NCBI GenBank assembly: GCA_964035795.1
Contig: OZ038320.1
Coordinates: 3,101,896 to 3,165,895, forward strand
Direction: 5' to 3'
DNA length: 64,000 nt
Source of the DNA: Pterobdella sp. o SKG-2022
Lineage: Eukaryota > Annelida > Clitellata > Hirudinida > Piscicolidae
The notes under the pieces are model-generated. The model was not told the origin of the DNA. It worked only from the letters and a program-made list of their open reading frames with translations, and made no database searches. Shown piece by piece: positions 1-22,200 of this stretch (the first letter of the stretch is position 1; every line of letters starts with the position of its first letter). The translations under genes and the position numbers were made by a program.

Positions 1-422
1 GCTAACGAATATTAGAAGATAAAGATTTTCCCGAGCCACAACAAAGCAAGGAGATTTATAAACACTAATATTCGAAGCTTTGTATTTTAATGGAAGTTAT
101 TTTTTTATAAATTTCTTGTGAATATTAAAAGTGTTGAAAATAAAACGAGTGTTTAAATACGAAATCTTGCGTGTGTCTGAACGATTTATATTTTATTCTT
201 CTAGGAATTCGAAATTGACGAGTTAAAGCTAAACACATTTTTGACTATCAGTGTGATTGTCCTTATGGTCTTCACCCTTAAATTTTAGTTTGTTTTTCGT
301 TTTTTTATTTTGCTGTAAAACTCTGAATTTTCATTTTTGAAATACACGAGTCATGTAGAAAAAAATAATAATGAGAATCAAATTGAAAAGTTCTAGAATT
401 TAATGAATGACTTTGAACTGAC

Positions 423-577
423 CTTTTCTCGCCATCCGAATACATACATAACTCATCATTACATTCAATATAAGTAAAGTCACTTTTAACAACAAAAACA
501 TTGAAAAACAAAACGGGAAATACCAAAGAAATCATCTTGAAAAGTCGTTGATTCTTTAAATTTTTGCTTCTTTTCAT
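423..577 (-). CDS. Possible first exon of a secreted protein (runs off the left edge)
   Basis: Reading leftwards, an ATG at 577, or a second in-frame ATG near 535, opens a short reading frame. It has a hydrophobic stretch (ISLVFPVLFFNVFVV) that would serve as a signal peptide, followed by a cysteine-containing acidic segment (YIECNDELCMYSDGEK). The frame meets a good splice donor, AAAAG/GTCAGT, with the GT at 422-421. Later exons would lie at lower coordinates, mostly outside the window, and I found no convincing second exon in 1-420. No family is recognised. It could be chance, since the region is AT-rich and only one exon is visible. Confidence 0.3.
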
Positions 578-2142
578 TTATAAAATCCATTCATAGCTGC
601 TCGGAAATTACTTTTCAATCATTTCTCTATAACAAACAATTAATATTAGTCGTCATGATCTATATAGCAATAATAAAAGTATAAAACAATGATAATAAGC
701 TGTATTGAAGTTATATAACTTGAGTAATAGAATTTTGAATAAGGATTAATAAATATTAGCTTTTGGAGACTTAGATTAAATAGGCCTAAACAAGCTTTTC
801 ATTACTCAGCTATTACATATATTGCATTTTCTCTATGGCAATAAAAAAGTTGAAGTTTCAGACTAACAAAATCAATAAAGTTGGCAATCTTTTTGATTTT
901 ATGAAGTCTGAAGCATTTTTCAAATTACTAACTACACTTACCACAAAAATAAAGCTCAAACCGGAGTCGCCTAAGTATTTTGATCAACCACGTTTGTTTG
1001 ATACCTACATAACGGTATAGCTACATAACAGTCAACCAAGCCTAGAAACAATTCAGGCATCATCGCTTCTTCAATTACTTGAAAATATGATTTTAAAATG
1101 CTCAAAATTTATAGCCAAACGTGAGGTTCAAAACGCGTAAATGAGTCAACTGTGATAAGAGTTTGAATGGTCTTTATTGATATCAGACACAATAGAATAT
1201 CTTTAATGAAGTACTCATTAACTTAACAGATTTTTGTCGAAACCACTACAAACCAGGCTTCATTCTCATGCTTGAACTATCTTTAGCATGTTTTTGTATA
1301 ATAAATTCATAAGATACTTCGGGGTTTTTAACGAGTTTTTGTGTTAGTTAAATAATAAGCTTGAAGAATTATAATAGAAATATGGCTTGGAATGAGATTA
1401 GTCATTCGGATATGTTGCTAAGCTCAAGGTTGGTAAATTTCAAAGTTTAAGAAGGAATTTTGTGTATTTAATTAACAAATGATTTTATTCAAATAAACCA
1501 TTATTTTTATATTTATCAATAGACAAATATAAGATTTTAATAAATTGAAAATATTATCAATAAAAAAATGATATAATTGTTTTCAAAAAGTGCGTGATCG
1601 GTTAAAAGGAATACTATGGTGCAATAGCTTCTTGGAGCCACAAAAGTTTATATAAGAAAAATCTTTAATTTATATTATGTTTTATACATGCTATTTCTCC
1701 AATACCGTACCTAAAAATGACGCCATTATAAACAGTCTCCTTTGCATTAAATTTTTAAAACCGAATATTTAATAAAAATGATAACGTTACAGCTATTTAG
1801 CCGTATATTATTATCATCATCATCATCATCATCATCATCATCTTTCTGCGTCCGTATCCATGCTAGCATGGGTTGAACAATATTAGTTAATTAATTATAT
1901 TTTTTAATTAATTATTAAAATTATGAAGCAATTAATTGAATATGAATGAAATAGATGATTCTATAGTGAAATCCAATTTTTAAATACAAACCCAAAATAT
2001 AATCATATTAATGTGGACAAAAAAATAAAACAATAAAAACAACGATAACGACCAAATAACAATGGGTGTAAAAATAGTAGAAATAACGAATTCAAATGGA
2101 AAAAAAAATTAAAGATAAAACACACAACGTAACACAGCTCCA
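578..2142. other. Intergenic stretch between the edge exon and TBC1D22
   Basis: AT-rich sequence without a supportable gene. A 61-codon plus-strand frame at 835-1020 has no recognisable motif and is treated as chance. The only structured part is a (ATC)n run at 1812-1842 joined to the 3' tail of a LINE-like element (separate entry). Confidence 0.5.
1808..1892 (-). mobile_element. 3' tail of a TGA-tailed LINE-like element
   Basis: Read on the minus strand this is a short unique segment with the palindromic words CCCATGCTAGCATGG followed by GGACGCAGAAAG and then a (GAT)n run. A second copy of the same arrangement (GTCCAACCCATGTTGGCATG, then TGATGATGATGA) sits on plus at 37026-37090. LINEs of the RTE type commonly end in such trinucleotide tails, so both are read as 5'-truncated 3' ends. 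The family assignment is an inference. Confidence 0.45.
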
Positions 2143-10676
<8,534 letters not shown>

Positions 10677-12529
10677 AATTCAAAGTCTAAAATGTTAAAC
10701 TCAATGCAAAAACTATAAAATTCAATTTTTTAACATTACTTCTTAAGCCTAAAAATAAATTTAAATACCTAATCATACGTAGAGTAAACCATAGATAGAA
10801 GCAAAGTTGAATTTTGTAAATTTTATTTTAAAAACAGAATTATTTGGATTAAATAAATATAGTGAAATAAATAAAAATGTTTTTAAACAAATAAAAATTC
10901 AAAAACAAGATACCTCAGTTGAAGTGAACTTTCAACACATTTTTACTACCGACAAAGAAGCCATCCGTCATATAAATAAATTGTTCATCTAAGCAATTTT
11001 TCAGTGAAACTTATTTTCAATTGGATTGTATTCGACATTTCCAAAAATAATTTTGTTGAAACAATGTTCTTGAAGTATTTTACTTGAAACAAAAAGGTAT
11101 TTATATGCTAATTTTTATTTTGATACAAAAGAAGTAATTTTTTCATGATTTTAATGCAATAAGCTTAATTCCAACATGAAAATTTTTGGAATAACTCAGT
11201 TTGACTTTATTTATTTGTCTTCTTGAGAACTTTGAGCTTGAAAATTTGCTTCAAGAGACAAAATATGGTGCATTTTCTCATAATGCCACATTTTCAAAAC
11301 TTCAGAATAATTTGATATAGTAAAATCAAACAAAATAGTTTACAAGTTCATTAATGCAAAAGGTCCTTCCGATGGGCATTTAACAGTAAATCGCTTCAAC
11401 AGACACGCGAAGCCTTTTTTTAATTAATTCTATCATATTTTTTGTAGGATAATGATTCAATTAATATATTCTCATGAATCTAAAATGTTTAATATATTCT
11501 CATTGTTTCGTTGAAAATAAAAAGAGTTTCAAGTGATTTCTAATTTTTTTCATATATAAGATACAAAACTTAAATTTAACATAGGGCTAGGTTAGCAAAG
11601 TCACTAAACCCATTTCAAAAAATATTTCTCGATGAATCGATAAAGTAAAAAGTCAATTTAAGAGTTTTTCAGCATTATGACGATGATGAATGTTGTTGTT
11701 GTTTAGTGCCAACTTCCAAAGACTCTTCCAACACTCCTTGGAATGAGTACCGATAGAAACTTGTAGCTTGGAGTTTTTTGTGACTTTTGGTGAGTAATGT
11801 GAAAATTATGGATGGATTCTCAAAATGCTTTGGGGTTAGAAGCTGACGTGGTTTTGCATCTCTTCGACACCCCTGTTGGAGTGCACACCTGGCACCACGA
11901 GAAAGTGGGTTTTTTCCCCGGGCTGATGATGATGATGATAAAAATCAAGGCAACATAACACTCATGCTCTGCTCATCTGCACAGTGTACTCTAATCTTTC
12001 TAGCCATCACCATAGTTAGCACATAGTATCCATATGATCAAAAAGCTTAAGTTTTAAATGATTTACTTACACATTTTTTGAAATTATTGATTAATAAAAC
12101 CAAAAAGTCTGAGAAATTGAAAAATGACTTTTATATATCTGAGAATCCCAGCCACCTCACATCGAAACTTCTCCTTTATCGTAAAGTTTAGATCTTGGCT
12201 GAATTTCATTTTACAATCATTAATTGGTCGTCATTTATCTAAATTACTAGAGTTCACTGTAATCTTTGGACTTGCACCAATTTCTTCTGTTTTGGGCTAA
12301 TCCTTCAAAACCGCTTCAGTGTGTGTAGTTAAAATCAAATGTCAAAAAAAAGTTGTATTGTATAATAAAAAGTTTTTCTATTAAAATTTTTATACTCTTA
12401 CTTATTTTACATAAAAAATTAAAAACATCATAAAAATTAATAAAATCGTTTGTCGTAGTGTGTGCGTTAGACATTACAGCTGATACGGACAGCTTTGCTT
12501 ATAAATTTTTCGGGAAAGAATTTACAAAC
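10677..12529. promoter_or_regulatory. Shared upstream region of TBC1D22 and ATP6AP1
   Basis: The two genes are transcribed away from each other from this 1.85 kb stretch, so it must contain both promoters. I see no distinctive regulatory motif. A plus frame at 10807-10992 lacks an ATG and is not supported. A LINE 3' end occupies about 11690-11940. Confidence 0.4.
11690..11942 (+). mobile_element. 5'-truncated LINE 3' end with (TGATGA)n tail
   Basis: A block of about 250 bases with higher GC than its flanks, from TGTTGTTGTTTAGTGCCAAC to CCCCGGGC, ends in GATGATGATGATGATAAAA. The terminal trinucleotide run and abrupt change in base composition fit a short LINE insertion on plus. No reading frame remains. 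Confidence 0.4.
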
Positions 12530-15500
12530 ATGGTTTTCTTAACTAAATTTTTTATTTTTGCAAGTTTATTTTTTTACATAAAAGCTGAAGTTCCAGTTTT
12601 CACATGGTCTAACAATGGGTATAATCATATGATTTTCAAACCTAGCATAAATATTCAACACGGAAAACACAAATTTTATTGAATTTGACAAAGCTTTTTG
12701 TAAATCAAATATACATTATCAAGTGATGTATACAAAAATTTGATAATGTTGTATAATCTTATATCTTAACGAGCTACTTTCTTCCGTTTTAGTAACGCCA
12801 TAACAATTTTGTTTTATTGCCATTTTTTAACGCTATTAACAGGGATCTGAACTTACCTCAAGTGTTTGCAGGGCATTCTAAAAGCCAAGAGGAGTTTAAG
12901 AAGGAATATCTTAACCATGGTGCTTCGAACATTCTTATGTTCATTCAGAATGAGGTTGGATTCAAAATCAAGTCTCATGACTTTAATATTATTAATAAAA
13001 TTAGTGACCATTTTTTAAAATTAAACAAAAAAGATTTCAATTTTTGACATTTTGGTGAATGGTGGAGTCTATGGAAGTAGTGAAGGAAGCAGCTATGAAC
13101 AGCTCAAAGTAAACCATTGCATTTTTTAAATTGAAATATTTCCATTGATTCATTTTTAATTTGATAATTACTCATTCAGCAAAGTTTTTCTAACTTTAAA
13201 GTTAACTGATACTAAAAGGATTCAATTTAATTAGGATATCAAAATTTTTATAAAATATTAATTTCAATTTTTTAAAAAATATCAATATTTTCAAACTTCT
13301 TCAAGTCAATGATGGAAGATTACACTTCGTCCTACCTTCCATCTGTTGAGAAACCAGTAGAAGCAGTTTTAAATAAGGCTCAACAAGATAATTTTAACTA
13401 CAAACAACTGAGTCACTTTGCTCTTCTTGAGGGTCACTCCAAAAATGAGTTGGTGAAGTTGAATTCTGGAAAAAATCTCATCATGGTGGATTTTTCTGGA
13501 GACCATGGAACAGATCAGAAACAGATTGGTGAGGTTTAGATTTACAGCACTATGCATCAATGCTATATAAATTAGTATTATTGTTGTTATTATATATTGG
13601 CTTTGTTAAATGACTGTCTATGGTTTTTTGAAAAAATATTATATGTTTATTTTTTCTAAGGTTAGTGTGTTGAAAAATTGTATCACTAATTTTTTAAAAA
13701 TTTGCTCAAAATTTTACTGTTGTCATCTATATTTTCTATGGTATAACTATCATCTTTTAATAATAATATCACATTAAACATGGTATCTCATTCAGATTCA
13801 GTGATAGGATTGATCATCAGACATTTCAAAAAATCAGGAGAACACTTCATAGCTTTTTACACTGCCAAGCATGACTTTGAGGTTTATTGTGTTTGTTTTT
13901 CATATGAAACAATAGCTAGTTATCTATGAGGGTAATTGAGTTGTTGGCGCATAAGAGTGGTTGCTTAAATATATCAAGCTTGATTCTGTGTTTAATGACA
14001 ACTAGTACCTGTTTGTGTTTGTTCACTATAAATTCAGTTTACATCATCATCATTTACAAAAAGTTAACAAACCATCATGATTATTCGTATAATGCACACA
14101 CAGCAAGTGGATGATATGATGTTGGTGGCAGATGAACATACAGAGAACTCCAGACATCTATTGGCTACAGCTGATACAAAGCCTCCTAAAGCTAATGGAA
14201 ACTTCCTTATATGGTTTGACAGTCTGAAGATTAACCAAGTAGATGCTAACAACTCCATCTCAATTGATACTGTGGTGATTGATAAGAATGAGTGTTCCAA
14301 GTTCAATACATCAACTGTCCCTCATTCTGCCAAGTTTGTGTTCATCTATTTGAGTTACCAATTTTTTAATTACCTGTAATTTTACCCTAATAATTCATTA
14401 TGAGATTAATCTTTTAATGAAGCATTAGCGAAAAGAGCGCTCTATAAATTCTTTATTGAATAACGTGAAAATGTAATCAAATTATAAATGTCACCAGCTG
14501 CAGTGTAAATTTAAAACTGGGGTCTGTGGGTGTTTTCAAAGACATTTCATTGAGGTGAGTGTTATAATAGGTATGTGGAAGTTAATGCTTTGTGTATTAA
14601 ACAGTGCTAAAGATTTTCATAAAAACTGTGAGGAACTCTTTGTAAATGTACATGGGGTCAATGAAATATTTTGAAAATCCATATTAAAACATACCGATAA
14701 AAGTTTTGTACTTATGAAATTTTAGATGATTTTTCACAATTTTATACCCAAAAAGTCCAAGCTCACATCATACCACCTCAAAACAACCAGACCAAACTGC
14801 ATAAAAACTAACCACTCAACAGTCTAGAGGTGTCTACATCAGGAAAATTCAACCAAGGCTTTTGGTACATAAGTCAGGCGGTGTTGTCATACGATAATGA
14901 CACCAAGACAGGCCAGAAGGCTGTGATGAGTGGGCTCATGATCGACCCCACTCCCCTAGGATTCAGTTACAGCTGCAATGAGGCTCCAGATATGATGCTT
15001 AGGACCAGCTTTAACAGTACTGACTCTGAGATCATCAAGTTGAGGTTCAGAGGACTGCAGGTTGGAGTTATTAGGATTGTTTTATGTGGTTGTTAGGATT
15101 AGGTATGCATAAGGTAGCACTCAGTGAAACATATCAATTGCACAACTAAAACCCCAGTTAGAGGAGACCTAATGGTCGACTAATTAACATTGGGATTATT
15201 AGATTTTGAAGTTTTATTGTTTTGATTTGATGTATTTTTAGTTAACTATTTGCAGTAATTATTGTTTTACTGTCTTAATTAAATGCTAATATTATACTCA
15301 CCTAGTGTCTTTTTAATCGTTTTTTTTTCAATGTTCAATTCAAAATCATGACTCAACAAATGAAAAATTAACAGTAACAAAAATAATGCAAACCCAACCA
15401 GCTTGAAGCATTTGCAAGGAGTCCTCCAGACTTTGGATATTATAACGACTGTGTGGGCTTCTTCACCACCGCTATTTGGATGTTCTTGATCAGTTCTGCA

Positions 15501-15611
15501 GTTCTCATCACCATCCTCCTTTTTGGGATTTCCATGGTTATGAGCATCAATAGTATGGATCGGTATGATAATCCTAAGGATAAGACCATAACGGTGAATA
15601 CTGCTGATTGA
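12530..15611 (+). CDS. ATP6AP1: V-type H+-ATPase accessory subunit S1 (Ac45), 8 exons
   Basis: Type I membrane protein that joins the V-ATPase Vo sector and guides its assembly and acidification of secretory organelles (family knowledge). Exons: 12530-12618, 12843-12954, 13034-13108, 13306-13528, 13796-13881, 14104-14375, 14823-15060, 15402-15611; total about 434 residues, close to the family length of around 460-470. The start gives a signal peptide (FFIFASLFFYIKA) followed by VPVFTWSN, as in the family. Luminal landmarks are NGGVYGSSEG, DSVIGLIIRHFK and several N-x-S/T sites. The last exon has the diagnostic transmembrane segment AIWMFLISSAVLITILLFGI and the conserved tail SINSMDRYDN. The 79-base intron 2 hides a frame change that could be misread as a mutation. 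The exon 6 donor is uncertain (14375 or an earlier phase-2 site). Confidence 0.92.
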
Positions 15612-16409
15612 TCCATGGTGGTTTGGTCTTAATGGTGGATTAGAATTGTGATTGATTGTGAATAATTAGCCTCAAAATAAGTTCACAACTATGATTGAAT
15701 TTTATCTTTGTTAGATGGTCTTTATAGATATTACCTTCCGCTTGTTACTATTATTAACCTTGTTATTATTATATTTACTAGTGGTAGTTTTAGTAATATC
15801 TTTATTTTAACTTGCTAATCATTTCTCAATAATAACTTGGAATACTTTAGTTTAAATCGTATTTGTTATTATGGGGTTTATCTAATTATTTCATTCCATT
15901 TTTATTTTCTTGAATACCTAATAATGGTTGCATATATTAACGAATAGATTGAAGTACTTTGACTGCACTATAGATACAAATTCCGATCTGTGTTTATCGT
16001 AGTGATAATCTTCTTATTATGGTAGAGTATGTTAGATATAATTCATTTTATTTAATGTTTGATGCTATAATTCTTTACTAATAATGTATTAATGTCGTGC
16101 TTAAATATAATCCAGAGAAGTTAAATATTGGGTTCTATCTGATAAAATCTTGATTTATTCAAAAATGAATAATAAAACTTGTGAAAATTCTTACGTTGAT
16201 TTTTATAGATAAAAGTTAAAATGGGACGAATTTTGTTAGTCAAAATTTTAGCAAAAAAAATATTGAAAATTTTGTAACTAAAGAAATCCGATTAAGAAAA
16301 TTTTTTATAAATTATGAATGTTTTCAATGCATATATTGAATTTTTAAAAATTTAATTGACTCAAACTATTTCAAATGCATGATAGTCGAACCAAGAGTTG
16401 AAAGTAAAT
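15612..16409. other. Intergenic region between ATP6AP1 and LSM12
   Basis: About 800 AT-rich bases between two same-strand genes. It should hold the ATP6AP1 3' UTR and the LSM12 promoter. I see no repeat element or other gene. Confidence 0.5.
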
Positions 16410-19277
16410 ATGATGGAAGGGGTCATTGGCAAATTGAATTCAGGCCAAATAATATCTTGCACGGATAACCAAGGACTCGTAACCGAAGGGGAGCTACTAA
16501 CTTTTGATGTGTCATTCCGTCTCATTCTTATAAGTTAGTTCATGTGTTTTTGTCGTTTTTTGCTTCCAAACGCATGGCTTTATTTTAAACTTAATAATAG
16601 AACTATTTATAAATTTATTTTATTTCACGTAAAGAATCGCCTTCAACTCTTGGTAAACCAGCGACGTGGAACGTAAAAATAATAAATTTGAATTTTGTCC
16701 GTGACTTAAAAATACTTCGAGAAAATGAAAGCCCGCAAAATCCTTTACCTAATTTGAACCTTAAAAAAGTAATCATTATTCTTAATATTCAGTTTCAATT
16801 TTTAAAGTTGTCATCTTATAATTGTTACATCATATTGCATATAATTAATTACCTACTCATTTGAAAATTCTTGCCGCAGTTGAGTACCAGAGCCAGAGTG
16901 AATGGAGAAGCAAAAATGAAAAAAGTTGATTATATAGGGATCAATGTGTCTCCAATAGGACAAAAACTACTCGACAGCATCACTAAAATGTATCATTTTA
17001 TCAATATTTATTTTCTTAAACTTAATATAACTCCAAACAACTAAAAATGTGAAGTTTCAATGCAAAAAATTTACATACCAAAACAAACTTTCAAATATAT
17101 AAATGCCATTAAACTAACCAATTAACAAACCAACAGAATCCAAGATGTGAGTTGGCAAGAAGACAGGATAATAGTGATGAGTGAGGTTAAAATCTCACCA
17201 CCGTACTTCTCTGAGGATTGTTCAGGCCCTGATGGCAGTCATGCTCTCAATCTTGTCAAAAATCTGGTTTGATTCTTTTATAATATTTTTTATTAATTGT
17301 TAAATTTTTTCTTTTTTTGTTATCATAGAAACAAATTTTAAACAACGATTATGATGTTGATGAAACCCTTTATTTTTTGTCAATTTATTATTATTATTAC
17401 CAATAAAATTTTTCATAGACTTTCTATGCTAACATGGGCTCAGAAAAATACAAATAATCATAATTTATTATTATTATTTATTATTTTTAGGGCGCACAGT
17501 TTGCAAGCTAGGTTTGCTGCAGAGGCGCTGCTTTAATCAGGAGGGCTATGAGAGAGCAATTCGGTTATAAAGATGCGTCTTTAAACGCTTGCGAAAAACT
17601 TTAAGAGAAGGTGAAAGACGGAGATTAAGTGGAAGAGAGTTCCATAAGTGAGGGGCGATATGCGAGAAGGAGCGATATAAAAAAGAGTTAGAAGACAGGC
17701 TGATGTAGCCATAAACCAGAGTTCGAAGACCTGAGAGACTCAGGAGTCTGTCTAATGGAAAGACGGTCATATAAATAAGCCGGCTGATTAAAATATAAGG
17801 TGTTAGCGGTGAGCCGTAGCAACTTGAACTGGGCTCTTAGTGCGACCGGCAGCCAATGAAGGCGATCGAGACAAGTGCGAGATGAAGAATAGTAGTCGGC
17901 TTGAAGAAAGGTTTTAGCAGCACGATTTTGGGGAGATTGCAACTTAGAAATAAGACAGTTCGGGAGTCGACAAAGAAGAGAGTTACAGCAATCAATCCTT
18001 GAAAGAACTAAAGAGATGATCAGAGCAACGGCAGTGTCAAAAGGTAGGAACTTGCGTGCCTGTCTGATCGCATGGAGATGAAAGTTGGAAGCTTGTATGA
18101 TCTGAGAGACAAAGTGTGTAAAGTTGAGTCTAGAATCAAGAGTTACACCTAGTATCTTTAGTTTGGACGTTACGGAAAGAGTAGTGCCGTCAAAGATAAC
18201 TTCAGTGGGAAGATTGGATTTGGAAAGGAGTGTGGGACTGCCGACAAACATCACTTCGCTTTTGTTAGGATTCAACATGAGGTGATTGTTAGAAAACCAA
18301 AGATTGAGCTCAGTGATGCATTCAGATATCTTAGTGAGGCTGGGATGAGGATCAAGGTAAGAGGCGCCTGTAAAGAGAGTAATATCATCAGCAAACTGAT
18401 GATATAAAACGTCGTGCTTCTGTATGATCTCGCTAATAGGAGAAGTATAAAGAGAAAAGAGTATGGGCCCAAGAACAGAACCTTGAGGAACACCAAAACG
18501 AAGGGAGACAGGGGTAGAAGAATAGCAGCTTATTTTAAAAAATTGGTTGCGTTCGGATAGATAGGACTGAAACCAGGATAAAGCAATGCCAGAAATGGGA
18601 AAGTAGTCTTCAAGGATATGCAGCATATTTGGATGATTAATGGTGTCAAAAGCTGCTGAAATATCTAAAGACACTAAGATTTATATCATTTTTTTTTAAT
18701 TCTGTATTTTTACCATGTTTTATGCCATATTTCTACCACAAAGTTGAAAACTGCAAAATTTATGTGTTATACCCACTCTGACTAAATCTAGCCCACAAGA
18801 CCGCTATGATAAATAATCAAAATAAATGATGAAAAAGCATAAAATTAATATGGATAGAAAATATTTCTGGGATATATATATATTAGTATTCTATCTTTAC
18901 CTCATATACAACCCAGCCTAAATAATATTATCAAAGCCTGATGAACCATCGTTGGTTCAAAAAATTATATTCAGACACAAGACAGCTTTACATTTAATTT
19001 TTAATTCAAAGCCATCAAACAATATCCATAAGAATAAAATCAATAATTAATGACGATTATTTTCTATATCAAAATGCTTTATGTTTCATAACTTCATAAA
19101 CTTATATTATTGTTTTTTGATTTTTATGCCAATAATACTAATATCAATTCAATCTCATTATTATTCTTGTTATTATTAAAACTATTTTATCAACTCCCAT
19201 ACAATAAACCATTCTCAAAGGTCGACAAATTCAACTTAAACAACAAGAGGTCAAAAGCGGAAGACTCTTTGACCTGA
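16410..19277 (+). CDS. LSM12: LSM12 homologue, 5 exons
   Basis: LSM12 proteins combine an N-terminal Lsm fold with an AD (anticodon-binding-like) domain and act in RNA regulation with ataxin-2 partners; in mammals LSM12 also binds NAADP (family knowledge). Exons: 16410-16533, 16635-16768, 16880-16989, 17137-17266, 19221-19277, all in phase, 184 residues against about 195 in mammals. The Lsm part reads GQIISCTDNQGLVTEGELLT, then WNVKIINLNFVRDLKIL. The AD part has NVSPIGQKLLDSITKMI, VSWQEDRIIVM and VKISPPYFSEDC, which match the family's C-terminal block. The start is the first of two adjacent ATGs. The fifth exon (VDKFNLNNK...) is short and placed by phase and similarity; intron 4 is enlarged by an antisense LINE. 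Confidence 0.88.
17490..18690 (-). pseudogene. CR1/L2-like LINE fragment with reverse transcriptase
   Basis: Antisense to LSM12 in its last intron. A 328-codon frame (18674-17688) begins inside the RT domain: MSLDISAAFDTINH, then FGVPQGSVLGPILFSLY, the catalytic QFADD box and LKILGVTLDSRLNF. After a frame change near 17690-17770 the C-terminus continues as FSHIAPHLWNSLPLNLR...SLKVFRKRLKTHLY, an ending typical of the CR1/L2/Rex1 group. The 3' end carries GCAAACTGTGCGCCCT and a (AAT)n tail at about 17460-17490. The endonuclease part is missing. A second copy of this 3' end lies at 22141-22186. Confidence 0.88.
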
Positions 19278-22200
19278 CCTTCAAAGCCATATGTTTCGTT
19301 TCCATTTCTTTATGTTTCGGTCCTTTATTAGTTTCTTAATCAACTTCCAAATTTTTGTTCATTTTTGAAAGGAGATTTTTTGCTAATTAAATATTAAATC
19401 ATTTTAATTTTAGTTGAAACATGTTTATATTATTATTTTTATTATTATTATTATATTCTTATTCAGGTTATCTTATTGAATACTCAGAGCGTTTTATTAA
19501 ATAGTTTGTATGAGTTATAAATACCATTATATGTCTCTTTTGTTAAATAGGAAATCTTATACAAGCTTTGATTTACATTTATAATACATAATTTTTTTAT
19601 TACGTAGTTTTCACTTTTATTTCATATCCACTCTAAAACCAAACGACACTAAAGGATTATCAAAAGCTGTATCGAGTTTTCATGAGCACTTGACCGAGAA
19701 GGAATTGTTTCTATAATTCACTTAACACCTCGAGTTTTGAACTAAAATAATTCGAAATTTTTGTGAGTTCATAAATAAGGTATTTTTTGTTATTATATTT
19801 TGCTGGTCATAACCTTCATCAGCCATTAGCCAATCTCGAGTCTGATCCACTGTGTCCGACAAAAAGTTAACGTGTTCTACTATGAAACATTGAAGATGCA
19901 TATTCAAGATTTGCAGTTAAAGTTAAAAAAAATTTTCAATAGCATTTGATAGAGTTCGTCTCTAAAAGCTTTGTGCAGCTTTGATAAATCTTCGTGTCCC
20001 TTGCTTTTCATTTTTTTATTATTTAGTTTTTATTTTGATTTTTTGTAGCTTTTATCGTTTGTATGACAACGGTTTTATGTAAAATTCCCCTAGGCAATCA
20101 TCGTAATTCTAAATAAGGGAAATCTTGCTTTAGTCTAATCTTTTTAATAACTATCACTAGACTTAAAGAGAAGTAATTTGTAAAAACTTTTGTAATTAAA
20201 TAAAATAATTTTGAATATTTGCTTTATCACATGAGCTCACAAAATTGTTACGCTTTTTCGTCTTGCATCAGTTAGGCCAAATTTTAATCACCTTATTTTA
20301 AGAGCATTCATTTCAAAGAGAAATATAGGTACATAGTATGAATAATCGTTGATTTAACTAATTAGTGGGTGTCTAGTGGTGGCAGCTAAAACACGAATCA
20401 AGTATGTCTAAAAAAAACTAGCTTTGCTGTTAAGATTTAAATTACATCTGAAAGCTATAACTTAGAAAAATACGAACTATGTCTGCAATTTCTAATCGTT
20501 CAACTTTTTAGTTAGTAGATCTGGAGGTGGTAAAAGTGGTTTGGAATTTTATTTGTTGAAAAGTTCTGGTGAGAAAAGTATTGGTTACTGTTGGTTTTGG
20601 GCGGTTCTGTAGCATCTAATTGGTTGAAGAAACTACGTGAGTTTATTGAAGAAAACACTTGCACTTTTAAAACACATGGTCATAAAATGAAATAATTTGC
20701 TTTGATATTTTGCCTAAAATTATTGACACTCTCGACCGAAATAATTTAATACTAATAAGTTAATGAAAGAGAGGCGTAAAAACCAGCCAGAATCAAGTAC
20801 GCTTATGCATATCAATTGAATTTTAATTATGAAATAATAATATAGATACTCCATAAAAAAATAAATACTCGAAAGATAATAAAAAGCAGTAATTTTGATT
20901 CAAAAATTATTTTTATTATTAGATGATATATATATTTATCTCAATCTATTTTTAACATTAAAATGTATTTAAAAAATGGCTAAAATCACTAGCACTAGAT
21001 GATTCATAATATACGACTGATACATCATTTAAATCTACTAAAAACTATAATTAATCACAAAATAATAATGGTAACCAGCAATGAGCTTAATAACTACTGA
21101 TAAAGTAATAGTTTTTTTCATTTGAGCTCGGTCATAAAAAGCACCGAATTATAATAAAAACGTTGCCTTAATTTTAATCTATTTGTATTCATATGGCGCG
21201 CATTTACAAAAATATTCAACTAATGAATGAATGTAAAATGAATAATTTTCAAATACACAAGTTTCACTTAACACTTAGAAATAAAGAACAAAGTATTTAA
21301 AGGGTCATTAAGAACCTAGTTTACATACAAGCATTTGATCGCAGTTTCCTTTTATAAAGAATTTTTAAACTATATCTAGGTTGAAAATATAATACTTATA
21401 TTATTTACATAAGTAATATTCCGCAAATATGAATTTTTAAAATTATTGTTTATTAGAAACAATAATTATTATTTTTATTATATCAACTTATATATTTTTT
21501 CAATTTTGAAAAATTCAGCAGAGGAAGAAACAACAGGTCAAAAACATTATTGTTATTTTTACTTATATGATCTCTATTTCTACTACATTCATCATTTATA
21601 TTACAATTTTGAAATATTATCAATTTAAAATGGAAAAGTAACGACCAAATGAAGAAAAAGATCATTAACAACCTCACAAATAAAACATTTAATTTTTATA
21701 TTCTTTTTTATTTACGAATAATAAAAAAAACCATTATTTATTAATAATAAATTTTGAAAAAATTACTTAGCTATTCTTAATTATAGAAAATCTTATTTTA
21801 TACGTTGAATCTGTAAAAAATCGAATGAGAGGTGAAACAAAAACGGCCGAATGCTTCGAAGAAACAAGATATCGATGAAATTTATACAATAAATTAAACC
21901 AGAATGAAAAAGACATTTAAAAAACACCAAAAATCAAACACTGATTTGAAAAAATGTTCTAAAAACAAACACACAAACATATGAATGTTGCATGATCATG
22001 TTCATAAAAAACAATACAAATTGATATGGTGAATACAAACATGAACATGAGGAATTTAACAATGAACGCAAAACATTTACATACGTTAACAATGGTGAAC
22101 GAGGAATCATAACAATAATTTTATATACACATTGTAATAGGGAATTGTCTCTGCAGCAGACCTAGTTTGCAAACTGTGCGCCTTACAAAGGAATTAATAT

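Noticed and set aside
835..1020. 61-codon plus frame
   Set aside because: No motif, no splice context, AT-rich composition; fits chance.
10807..10992. 61-codon plus frame upstream of TBC1D22
   Set aside because: It begins with TTG, contains no ATG and shows no family similarity that I recognise.
19722..19907. Minus frame with a CTGATGAAGGTT hairpin-like segment, considered as a second hammerhead-like site
   Set aside because: The order CTGATGA, stem, AGCAAA lacks the GAAA and the cleavage triplet; no protein family is seen either.
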